From NCBI GenBank assembly GCA_947478935.1, contig CANJXV010000074.1, positions 1 to 9,961 of the forward strand: a stretch of 9,961 nt of DNA, written 5' to 3'. Positions within the stretch are counted from its first letter, which is position 1. Each line of letters starts with the position of its first letter. This document shows positions 1-6,558 of the stretch, piece after piece. Source of the DNA: Comamonadaceae bacterium. Lineage in GTDB: Bacteria; Pseudomonadota; Gammaproteobacteria; Burkholderiales; Burkholderiaceae_C. The notes beneath the pieces were generated by a model. It was not told the DNA's origin, did no database searches, and saw nothing but the letters and a program-made list of their open reading frames with translations. Both the position numbers and the translations under genes were made by a program.

Positions 1-970
1 CTTTTTCGATGTACTTGCGGTACTCGTCCAGCGTGGTGGCGCCCACGCAATGGAGCTCGCCACGCGCTAAAGCCGGCTTGAGCATATTGCCGGCATCCAT
101 GGCGCCCTCGGCCTTACCGGCCCCGACCATGGTGTGCAATTCATCGATAAAGACGATGGTTTGGCCCTCGTCCTTGGACAGATCTTTCAACACGTTTTTG
201 AGGCGTTCTTCGAACTCGCCCCGGAATTTAGCGCCCGCCAGCAGTGAGGCCATGTCCAAGGACAACACCCGTTTGCCTTTGAGTGAATCGGGCACTTCCC
301 CGGCCACGATGCGCTGGGCCAGGCCTTCCACGATGGCTGTCTTACCGACGCCGGGCTCACCAATGAGCACCGGGTTGTTTTTGGTGCGACGTTGCAGCAC
401 CTGGATAGCCCGGCGGATTTCGTCGTCCCGGCCAATTACCGGGTCAAGCTTGCCAGCGCGGGCGCGTTCGGTCAAATCCACGCAGTATTTTTTGAGCGAC
501 TCACGCTGGTCTTCGGCATCAGCGCTATCGACACCTTGCCCGCCGCGCACCGCCAATATGGCAGCGTCCAGACTTTTACGGCCCAAGCCCAAAGACTGGG
601 CCTGCTTTGCAAAGTCCGATTTGGCCTCGCTCAAGGCCACCAGAAACAGCTCGCTGGCCACATACTGGTCACCGCGCTTCATGGCTTCTTTTTCGCAGGC
701 CTGCAACAGGCTGACCATTTCGCGCCCGACCTGCACCTGGTCCTGCCCTTGCACTTGTGGCAGTTTGTGCGCGGCGGCGTCGGCCATCGCCAGCAGAGAA
801 GGAACATTCACCCCGGCGCGCTGGAGCAAGGCCTTAGGGCCGTCCTCTTGGCGCAACATAGCTCCCAGCACATGGGCCGGCTCAATATAGGCATGGTCCT
901 GGGCCAGCGCTGCGCTTTGCGCTTCACCCAGGGCCTCTTGGAACTTGGTCGTTAACTTGTCAATTCGCAT
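1..970 (-). CDS. clpB: ATP-dependent disaggregase ClpB, N-terminal part (cut by window edge)
   Basis: ClpB is a cytoplasmic hexameric AAA+ chaperone that works with DnaK/DnaJ/GrpE to pull proteins out of aggregates after heat stress. The reading frame is open from the ATG at 970 to the window edge (323 codons of a protein normally about 860 residues). Residues 1-145 match the Clp N-domain (opening MRIDKLTTKFQEAL, with IEPAHVLGAML at about 29-39). NBD1 follows, with LDPVIGRDDEIRR at 175-187, Walker A GEPGVGKT at 204-211, Walker B VFIDE at 273-277, and the GAGKAEGAMDAGNMLKPALA segment after about 283. The last visible residues are YRKYIEK. A Shine-Dalgarno GAGGA (977-981) sits 6 bases before the ATG, which fixes the start. 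A heat-shock-type promoter lies just upstream at 996-1020. The middle domain and NBD2 lie outside the window, so integrity of the full gene cannot be judged. Long open frames on the opposite strand here are only shadows. Confidence 0.97.
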   Translation of the reverse strand, partial: MRIDKLTTKFQEALGEAQSAALAQDHAYIEPAHVLGAMLRQEDGPKALLQRAGVNVPSLLAMADAAAHKLPQVQGQDQVQVGREMVSLLQACEKEAMKRGDQYVASELFLVALSEAKSDFAKQAQSLGLGRKSLDAAILAVRGGQGVDSADAEDQRESLKKYCVDLTERARAGKLDPVIGRDDEIRRAIQVLQRRTKNNPVLIGEPGVGKTAIVEGLAQRIVAGEVPDSLKGKRVLSLDMASLLAGAKFRGEFEERLKNVLKDLSKDEGQTIVFIDELHTMVGAGKAEGAMDAGNMLKPALARGELHCVGATTLDEYRKYIEK

Positions 971-995
971 ACGGCATCCTCAGTTAGGGCTCAGC

Positions 996-1020
996 TTGGG
1001 GCTAGTGCTGCATTTTCAAG
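996..1020 (-). promoter_or_regulatory. Heat-shock (sigma-32 type) promoter of clpB
   Basis: Read on the minus strand, the sequence is CTTGAA (1020-1015), 13 bases, then CCCCAA (1001-996). The enterobacterial sigma-32 consensus is CTTGAA, 13-15 bases, CCCCATNT, so the match is close, with one mismatch in the core -10. Transcription would start near 988, giving a leader of roughly 18 bases that includes the GAGGA ribosome site. clpB is a classical sigma-32 target, so motif and gene agree. The start site itself is inferred. Confidence 0.8.
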
Positions 1021-1044
1021 CAGCATGGGGCGGCCCACCCTGAC

Positions 1045-1050
1045 TAAAAT
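1045..1050 (+). promoter_or_regulatory. Possible -10 box placing the transcript start at the ATG of the next gene
   Basis: TAAAAT (5 of 6 to TATAAT) ends 7 bases before the ATG at 1058. If used, transcription would begin at or next to the start codon and the mRNA would be leaderless. No ribosome-binding sequence is visible before that ATG, which fits. No good -35 is found at 16-18 bases, although TTCAAG lies further away. This is a weak motif-based call. Confidence 0.35.
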
Positions 1051-1057
1051 CAAGCTA

Positions 1058-1624
1058 ATGAATATCCACCAGCTCAATGTGCAGTATGACGAACGGCAAG
1101 ACCGCTTGCTGGTTCGGGTCAAAACCGTTCAGGAGCAGGAAGTGCGGCTCTGGCTGACCCGCCGCATCGGCGTCAAGCTGGTCGAGCCGCTGATGACCAC
1201 GGTCTCTCGCATTGAGGCTTTAGACCCCGCCGTCACGGTGGCTGACGAAGAATCCCGCAAGATTTTGGTCCACCTCAAGCAAGAAGATTTTTTACAGAAA
1301 GCCGATTTACAAACGCCTTATTCAAGCACCACCACAGCGCTGCCGCTTGGCGAGTTGCCGATGCTGGTGACCGAGGTCACCATCCATTTGCATGCCAATG
1401 GCCTGACCCAATTGGTGATCAAAGACGGCGGGGACGATGAGCACGAGGCGCGTACCTGCACGCTGAATTTGCAGTCCTTTATGGTGCATGGCCTGCTGCA
1501 TTTGCTGCAACAAGCGGTCCACCGCTCGCAATGGCTGGACCCGGTAGAAGCGCCGGACCAAGAAGAAAGTGTCGCCGAAGCCGCCCAGGCACTGCGGACG
1601 CAGAAAAAAATCTACACCCATTGA
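1058..1624 (+). CDS. Conserved hypothetical protein, 188 aa
   Basis: I do not recognise a named family. The protein opens MNIHQLNVQYDERQDRLLVRV and looks soluble: no signal peptide, no membrane segment and no obvious catalytic motif. The first half suggests alternating beta strands (LLVRVKTV, VRLWLTRRIGVKLVEPL). The C-terminal part is more helical (SFMVHGLLHLLQQAV), followed by an acidic Glu/Ala-rich tail ending KKIYTH. An ATG at 1025 is in frame and would add 11 residues (MGRPTLTKIKL). I prefer 1058 because similar Burkholderiales proteins, as I recall them, start at MN.HQL, and because a -10-like box overlaps the extra stretch. The gene is divergent from clpB and convergent with moaE, with 32 bases between the stops. 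Nothing in the context ties it to either neighbour. The ORF is convincing as a real gene; its function is unknown. Confidence 0.82.
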   Translation: MNIHQLNVQYDERQDRLLVRVKTVQEQEVRLWLTRRIGVKLVEPLMTTVSRIEALDPAVTVADEESRKILVHLKQEDFLQKADLQTPYSSTTTALPLGELPMLVTEVTIHLHANGLTQLVIKDGGDDEHEARTCTLNLQSFMVHGLLHLLQQAVHRSQWLDPVEAPDQEESVAEAAQALRTQKKIYTH

Positions 1625-1656
1625 TGGCGGTCAGTGCTTGACTGATTACTGCAGAT

Positions 1657-2178
1657 TCAGGCGTTGGGTATGTGGATACCCCAGCGGGCTAAAGCGGCAT
1701 CGTCGCTAACGCGGGCATCCACCCACTGCGCCCCCGCAGGGCCTTGCTCTTTTTTCCAAAACGGCGCCTGGGTTTTCAAATAGTCCATCACAAACTCACA
1801 GGCCTTGAAACTTTCGCCACGATGGGCCGAGGCCGCTGCCACCAGCACCACCGGCTCGGTCGGGTGCATCACCCCGACGCGATGCACTACCCGCACGCCG
1901 TAAATATCAAAACGCCGATGCGCCTCGTCAATCATGGCTTCGATCGACTTTTCTGTCATGCCGGGATAGTGCTCCAGCTCTAGGGTTTGCACGCTACCGG
2001 CGTGGGCCGCGTCATGGACATTGCGGTCGCGCACGGTGCCTAAAAAAATACACACCGCCCCGATGCGTGGGTCGTTTTGCTGCAAGGCCGCGATTTCTTC
2101 GGACGCATCAAACCGCGCTGTCTGAATCCGTACGCGGTCAGTTGCGCTAATGTCTGACGGGACAGACGTCTGGATCAT
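1657..2178 (-). CDS. moaE: Molybdopterin synthase catalytic subunit MoaE
   Basis: MoaE is the large subunit of molybdopterin synthase. It converts precursor Z (cPMP) to molybdopterin using sulfur carried on the C-terminal thiocarboxylate of MoaD. Family landmarks in order are CIFLGTVRDRN (about 43-53), LELEHYPGM (about 66-74), SAHRGESF (about 117-124), MDYLKTQAPFWKKE (about 131-144) and a final WVDAR. The two lysines in that last block, K135 and K142, correspond to the catalytic pair of E. coli MoaE (K119, K126). From the ATG at 2178 the protein is 173 residues, slightly longer than the usual 150 because of an N-terminal extension of about 20 residues. The frame stays open upstream to a TTG at 2253, but that would overlap moaD by 32 bases and add residues unlike MoaE. 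The ribosome site before 2178 is weak. The gene is the last of the six-gene minus-strand cluster, 43 bases after moaD. Confidence 0.95.
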   Translation of the reverse strand: MIQTSVPSDISATDRVRIQTARFDASEEIAALQQNDPRIGAVCIFLGTVRDRNVHDAAHAGSVQTLELEHYPGMTEKSIEAMIDEAHRRFDIYGVRVVHRVGVMHPTEPVVLVAAASAHRGESFKACEFVMDYLKTQAPFWKKEQGPAGAQWVDARVSDDAALARWGIHIPNA

Positions 2179-2221
2179 TGCAACACCGCGTGAACCTGAA
2201 AGCACAAGTAAAAGACCATGA

Positions 2222-2473
2222 TCAGCCTCCCGTAACCGGTGGGAAAAATGCAACCTCGGCCCCAGGTGTTAAGGCCGTGCCTTCCTCGCACAAGGTTTGA
2301 TTCAGCGCCATGCGCAAGACCCGGTCACGCCCGAGTGCCTGCGCTGCCAAGCCGCCCGCCTGCACCAATTCATCGCGCAACTGGCCCAGGGTTTGCGCCT
2401 GCGTTTCATGCGCCTGGCCGCTGCTGCCCATGGTCTCGCGGATGCTGGCAAAGTATTTGAGAGTGATGTGCAT
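2222..2473 (-). CDS. moaD: Molybdopterin synthase sulfur carrier subunit MoaD
   Basis: MoaD is a small ubiquitin-fold protein. Its C-terminal Gly-Gly is adenylated by MoeB and converted to a thiocarboxylate that supplies sulfur to MoaE. The protein is 83 residues, normal for the family (about 80). It opens with the first beta strand MHITLKYFASIRE and ends FFPPVTGG, the exact double-glycine tail required for activation. The ATG at 2473 is the only sensible start. No strong Shine-Dalgarno is seen, and translation may be helped by the upstream moeA, whose stop lies 27 bases away. It sits directly before its partner moaE. No moeB-like activating enzyme is in the window, so it must be supplied from elsewhere. 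Confidence 0.95.
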   Translation of the reverse strand: MHITLKYFASIRETMGSSGQAHETQAQTLGQLRDELVQAGGLAAQALGRDRVLRMALNQTLCEEGTALTPGAEVAFFPPVTGG

Positions 2474-2500
2474 ACAGATAACTTTGAGTGCTTGACCTAC

Positions 2501-3748
2501 TCAGCCCAGCAAATCGCCGAGGCCAATGAACTGCACCGTGTCGCCGCGCGCAATCGTGCGGCTCGGCGGGTTGTCCAGCAAACCGTCGCCCCAGACCACC
2601 GAGGTTAAAACGCCCGAACTCTGGTTGGAGAACAGATCCAGCCCGCCTTGCGCGTTGCGCCGGACGCGCAAAAACTCTTGCCGCCGGTCAGCGCGCGGCC
2701 AATCAAAGTCTGCGCGTAAGGGCTGCGTAGGCAAAGCCACATCCTGAACGCCCTGCATGCGCAGCAAAAACGGTCGTACCAGCAGCAAAAAGGTGACAAA
2801 ACTGGAGACAGGGTTCCCTGGCAGCCCAATAAAGTAGGCCTCATCGACGCGCCCATGGGCAAACGGTTTACCCGGCTTAATGGCGATTTGCCACAGGTCT
2901 AGATGGCCCAGTTGCTGCACCGCTGGCTTGATATGGTCTTCCTCGCCCACCGACACGCCCCCACTGGTCAGCACCACATCGTGCGCTTGCGCTGCTTCCC
3001 GCAAGGCCTGTACCGTGGCGTCCAACCGGTCGGGCACGATACCTAAATCCGTCACCTCGCATCCCACACGACGCAACAAAGCCGCCAGAAAAAAACGATT
3101 GGAGTTGTAGATGGCGCCCGCAGGCATATCCTGCGGCGCCAGCGTGCCGGGCATCACCAGTTCGTCGCCAGTGGAAAACAAGGCCACGCGCGGCTTGCAA
3201 GCCACTCGTAACTGCGCTAAGCCCACGCTGGCGGCCAGGCCTAGCGCGGCAGGGCCCAAGCGTGAACCGGACTGTAAAACCGTGGCGCCTAGCTTCACAT
3301 CCTCACCGCGGCGGCGTATCCATTGGCCAACTTGGGGCTGGGTCTGCACATGTATCGCAGGGCTTGACGCGTCCGTGCCCTGCACTTCCCGACAATCTTC
3401 CTGCATGACGACGGCATCGGCGCCCGAAGGAATCGGCGCGCCAGTGAAGATGCGGGCAACCGTGCCCGCTTGCAGCGGCGCGCCTTGGCTACCGGCGGGA
3501 ATGCGTTGCGAGACCCGCAACGCGCGCCCCGGCGCCACATCGGCGCAGCGCAAGGCGTAACCATCCATGGAACTATTGTCCTGCGGCGGTACTTCCAATG
3601 CCGACACTACCTGCTGCGCCAGCACCCGTCCATCGGCCTGCAAAGTGCTGCACATTTCGGTGCGCAACTGCTTACCGTTCAAGGCCGCGAGCACTTGCGC
3701 CAGCGCGGTTTCCAGTGGCAAGAGCGGGCTGCGTGGCGGCATGGGCAT
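2501..3748 (-). CDS. moeA: Molybdopterin molybdotransferase MoeA
   Basis: MoeA inserts molybdate into adenylylated molybdopterin to give active molybdenum cofactor, in the cytoplasm. The 415-residue length is typical (E. coli 411). Visible motifs in order are PPQDNSSMDGYAL (54-66), RIFTGAPIPSGADAVV (99-114), IRRRGEDV (144-151), LFSTGDELV (190-198), LTSGGVSVGEEDH (260-272), IKPGKPFAHG (290-299) and IGLPGNPVSSFVTF (307-320), ending with the beta-barrel domain IV (about 340-415). The MPT-Mo-binding and acidic catalytic motifs all appear intact. The ATG at 3748 lies 9 bases after the thrC stop, so translational coupling is likely. A second ATG two codons in (3742) is an equally possible start. 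Its partners moaD and moaE follow directly. I see no truncation or frameshift. Confidence 0.96.
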   Translation of the reverse strand: MPMPPRSPLLPLETALAQVLAALNGKQLRTEMCSTLQADGRVLAQQVVSALEVPPQDNSSMDGYALRCADVAPGRALRVSQRIPAGSQGAPLQAGTVARIFTGAPIPSGADAVVMQEDCREVQGTDASSPAIHVQTQPQVGQWIRRRGEDVKLGATVLQSGSRLGPAALGLAASVGLAQLRVACKPRVALFSTGDELVMPGTLAPQDMPAGAIYNSNRFFLAALLRRVGCEVTDLGIVPDRLDATVQALREAAQAHDVVLTSGGVSVGEEDHIKPAVQQLGHLDLWQIAIKPGKPFAHGRVDEAYFIGLPGNPVSSFVTFLLLVRPFLLRMQGVQDVALPTQPLRADFDWPRADRRQEFLRVRRNAQGGLDLFSNQSSGVLTSVVWGDGLLDNPPSRTIARGDTVQFIGLGDLLG

Positions 3749-3757
3749 GTTGGTGGC

Positions 3758-5182
3758 TCAGTCGCAAACTGAGGCGATATAGGCCTTGAGCGCCTGCACA
3801 TCCGCGTCCATTACGCGCACACGTTTGGGCAGGGCTTCAATGCCCGTGAATTTGGCGGGGCGCTCCGGCTCAAGACCCAGCGCCTCCACGATCGTGGAGG
3901 CGAATTTAATAGGCAAAGCAGTTTCCAGCACGACCATAGGAATACCGACCTGTCGGACTTTGTGCGCGACTTTGAGACCATCGGCGGTATGCGTATCAAC
4001 CATCATGCCAAAGCGCTGCCAGGTATCCCGGATAGTGGCGATGCGGTCGGCGTGGGTGCTTTTGCCGCTGACAAAACCGTAAAAAGTTGCAGCCTGCGCA
4101 AACAGCGGGTCTGCATGCAAATCGAAAGCCCCTGTGCGCGCCAGTCCAGCGCCAAACAAATCCGCCACGCGCGCGCTGTCGCGCTCCAGCAAATCGAACA
4201 CAAAGCGCTCAAAATTGCTCGCCTTGGAAATGTCCATGGACGGACTCGACGTTTCATGCGTGTCAGCACTACCCCGTACCCGGTACACACCGGTACGGAA
4301 AAATTCATCAAGCACATCGTTCTCGTTGGTGGCAACCACCAATTTATCGATGGGCAAGCCCATCATGCGTGCCACATGGCCGGCGCATACATTGCCAAAG
4401 TTTCCGCTGGGCACGCAAAATGACACCCGCTCGGTGTTGTTGCTCGTGGCCTGGAAATAACCGGCAAAGTAATAGACCACTTGCGCCATCAGGCGCGCCC
4501 AGTTAATCGAATTGACGGTACCGATTTTGTAGCGCTGTTTAAAGGCCAGATCATTAGAGACCGCTTTAACCAAGTCTTGGCAATCGTCAAACACGCCACG
4601 TATGGCGATGTTATGGATGTTGTCATCCAGCAGGCTAAACATCTGCGCCTGCTGAAATGGGCTCATGCGCCCATCCGGACTCGTCATAAAGACGCGCACG
4701 CCTTTTTTGCCACGCATCGCATATTCGGCAGCACTTCCGGTATCGCCACTGGTGGCGCCAAAAATATTAAGCTCTTCGCCGCGCCGCGCCAGTTCGTATT
4801 CAAATAAATTGCCTAAGAGCTGCATGGCCATGTCTTTGAAAGCCAGCGTCGGCCCGTTGGATAAGGCCTCTAGGTACAGGCCCTCTTCCAGTCGTTTGAG
4901 AGGCACTATCGCCTCGCTGCCAAATACCTCTGAGGTATAGGTTTTGCGGCACAAGGCGCGCAAATCAACGGCGGGGATGTCGTCTACATACAAGGACAAA
5001 ATCTCAAACGCAATGTCTGCATAGGGCAAACTGCGCCATCGACTTAATGTGGCGCTATCGACCTGCGGGTAGTGCGTCGGCAGGTACAAACCGCCATCGG
5101 GCGCCAGGCCTTCGAGCAATATCTCGCAAAAGCGTTTGGGCTCTGCCTGGCCTTTTGCGGCGCGGGTGGATATGTACTGCAT
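3758..5182 (-). CDS. thrC: Threonine synthase
   Basis: ThrC is a PLP enzyme that converts O-phosphohomoserine to threonine and phosphate, the last step of threonine synthesis. The protein is 474 residues, matching the longer threonine synthase class that has an N-terminal helical domain (MQYISTRA at the start, APDGGLYLP at 27-35). The PLP lysine is K116 in PTLAFKDMAM. Further landmarks are GATSGDTGSAA (142-152), NSINWARLMAQ (224-234), the phosphate-binding PSGNFGN (258-264), and HETSSPSMDI before SNFERF. The ATG at 5182 overlaps the hom stop by one base (TGATG). An AAGGAAGAG ribosome site (5191-5199) lies inside the end of hom, so the two genes are very likely coupled. Homoserine kinase (thrB), which makes its substrate, is not in this window. 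Confidence 0.97.
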   Translation of the reverse strand: MQYISTRAAKGQAEPKRFCEILLEGLAPDGGLYLPTHYPQVDSATLSRWRSLPYADIAFEILSLYVDDIPAVDLRALCRKTYTSEVFGSEAIVPLKRLEEGLYLEALSNGPTLAFKDMAMQLLGNLFEYELARRGEELNIFGATSGDTGSAAEYAMRGKKGVRVFMTSPDGRMSPFQQAQMFSLLDDNIHNIAIRGVFDDCQDLVKAVSNDLAFKQRYKIGTVNSINWARLMAQVVYYFAGYFQATSNNTERVSFCVPSGNFGNVCAGHVARMMGLPIDKLVVATNENDVLDEFFRTGVYRVRGSADTHETSSPSMDISKASNFERFVFDLLERDSARVADLFGAGLARTGAFDLHADPLFAQAATFYGFVSGKSTHADRIATIRDTWQRFGMMVDTHTADGLKVAHKVRQVGIPMVVLETALPIKFASTIVEALGLEPERPAKFTGIEALPKRVRVMDADVQALKAYIASVCD

Positions 5183-6504
5183 CAGGCCAGCTCTTCCTTG
5201 CGGATACGCACGATGGTTTGCAGCACCGTAGGCAAAGCCTGCATGCGCGCCAAGGCCGCGTCCATGCGCGCTTCCTGGCAGTCGTGGGTCAAGATAATCA
5301 AGTCGGTTTGGCTGGCGCTGTCGCTATCGACTTCGTCGGCTTCGCGTTGCAACACGGCATCGATGCTGATATCGGCTTCGGCCAATATACCGGTCACCTT
5401 GGCTAACACACCAGCCTGATCGGCCACGCGCAAACGAAGGTAGTAGCTGGTGACGACCTCGCTTATGGGCAATATGGGCAAATCGCTCATCGCATTGGGC
5501 TGAAAGGCCAGATGCGGCACGCGCTGCGCGGGATCGGCGGTGTGCAAGCGTGTTACGTCTACGAGGTCGGCGATTACTGCGCTGGCCGTGGGTTCAGAAC
5601 CCGCACCTTTACCGTAATACAAGGTCGTTCCCACTGCGTCCCCTTGCACTACCACGGCATTCATCGCACCTTCGACGTTTGCGATCAGCCGTTTGGACGG
5701 AACCAAACTGGGGTGCACGCGCAATTCAATCCCCTCCGGGCGGCGCTTGGCAATGCCCAGCAGCTTAATCCGGTAACCAAGTTGTTCCGCATAGCGAATA
5801 TCCTGCGCCGAAAGTTTGGTGATGCCTTCAACATAGGCCTTGTCAAACTGCACCGGAATGCCGTACGCGATAGCCGACATGATGGTTACCTTATGGCCGG
5901 CATCCACGCCCTCAATGTCAAACGTAGGGTCGGCTTCGGCATAGCCTAAGCGCTGCGCCTCTTTCAAGACATCCGCAAAATCAAGACCTTTGCTGCGCAT
6001 TTCGGAGAGAATGAAATTGGTGGTCCCATTAATGATGCCGGCAATCCATTCAATGCGATTGGCTGTCAAACCCTCGCGCAGCGCTTTGATGATGGGGATA
6101 CCACCGGCCACCGCTGCCTCAAAAGCCACGATAACGCCCTTGGCCGAGGCGGCTGCAAAAATCTCAGTTCCGTGCACCGCCAGTAAAGCCTTGTTAGCGG
6201 TGACCACGTGTTTGCCAGCGGCAATGGCTTCCAGCACCAGCGTCTTGGCAATCCCGTAGCCACCAATCAGCTCAATCACGATGTCAATATCAGGATTAGC
6301 AAGCACCGCACGGGCATCATTCACCACCGCAACGCCCTCGCCAACGATGGCCCGAGCACGCTCACTATCCAAATCGGCCACCATGGTGATTTCAATTCCA
6401 CGCCCTGCGCGCCGCTGAATTTCAGGCTGATTGCGCTTGAGTACATTAAATGTTCCAGTGCCTACCACGCCGATGCCCAGAAGGCCTACTTGAATGGGTT
6501 TCAT
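5182..6504 (-). CDS. hom: Homoserine dehydrogenase
   Basis: Hom reduces aspartate semialdehyde to homoserine with NAD(P)H, at the branch leading to threonine and methionine. The protein is 440 residues from the ATG at 6504. It has a Rossmann nucleotide fold (GLLGIGVVGTGT, 7-18), TANKALL (102-108), NGTTNFIL (159-166) and the homoserine dehydrogenase signature AEADPTFDIEGVDAGHK (189-205). YYGKGAGSEPTASAV starts at about 296. A C-terminal ACT domain runs from about 354 (YYLRLRVADQAGVLAKV) to the end, the usual site for feedback control by threonine. It is the monofunctional form with no aspartokinase domain. The frame stays open to a TTG at 6525, but AAGAG (6509-6513) just before the ATG at 6504 and the family N-terminus MKPIQVGLLGIG favour 6504. 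It lies 54 bases after alaA and overlaps thrC by one base. Confidence 0.97.
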   Translation of the reverse strand: MKPIQVGLLGIGVVGTGTFNVLKRNQPEIQRRAGRGIEITMVADLDSERARAIVGEGVAVVNDARAVLANPDIDIVIELIGGYGIAKTLVLEAIAAGKHVVTANKALLAVHGTEIFAAASAKGVIVAFEAAVAGGIPIIKALREGLTANRIEWIAGIINGTTNFILSEMRSKGLDFADVLKEAQRLGYAEADPTFDIEGVDAGHKVTIMSAIAYGIPVQFDKAYVEGITKLSAQDIRYAEQLGYRIKLLGIAKRRPEGIELRVHPSLVPSKRLIANVEGAMNAVVVQGDAVGTTLYYGKGAGSEPTASAVIADLVDVTRLHTADPAQRVPHLAFQPNAMSDLPILPISEVVTSYYLRLRVADQAGVLAKVTGILAEADISIDAVLQREADEVDSDSASQTDLIILTHDCQEARMDAALARMQALPTVLQTIVRIRKEELA

Positions 6505-6558
6505 ATCGCTCTTATAAAAAATCAAACTGTCAAAACCTAATCCTGCCTAGATGAATAC

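Noticed and set aside
9..955. Two long plus-strand open frames (9-890, 392-955)
   Set aside because: They are antisense to clpB, whose own frame is unmistakable, and their translations are low-complexity Ser/Pro/Arg with no family resemblance.
1603..1645. Small hairpin (TCAGT-GCTTG-ACTGA, 1631-1645) and a 7-base T-run on the minus strand (1610-1604) as terminator of the moaE transcript
   Set aside because: The stem is only 5 bp and about 20 bases separate it from the T-run, so it does not form an intrinsic terminator. The hairpin is not followed by T residues on the plus strand either.
2179..2253. Extended MoaE start at TTG 2253
   Set aside because: It would overlap moaD by 32 bases and add 25 residues without MoaE similarity. 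The ATG at 2178 is simpler.
2239..4940. Multiple plus-strand open frames across moaD, moeA and thrC
   Set aside because: All are opposite-strand shadows of well-recognised genes; high-GC codon bias commonly produces them.
6511..6533. TTGACA and TATAAG on the minus strand just before hom, looking like a sigma-70 promoter
   Set aside because: The spacing between the two is only 11 bases, far below the 15-19 needed, and AAGAG within this area serves as the hom ribosome site. An internal promoter is not supported.
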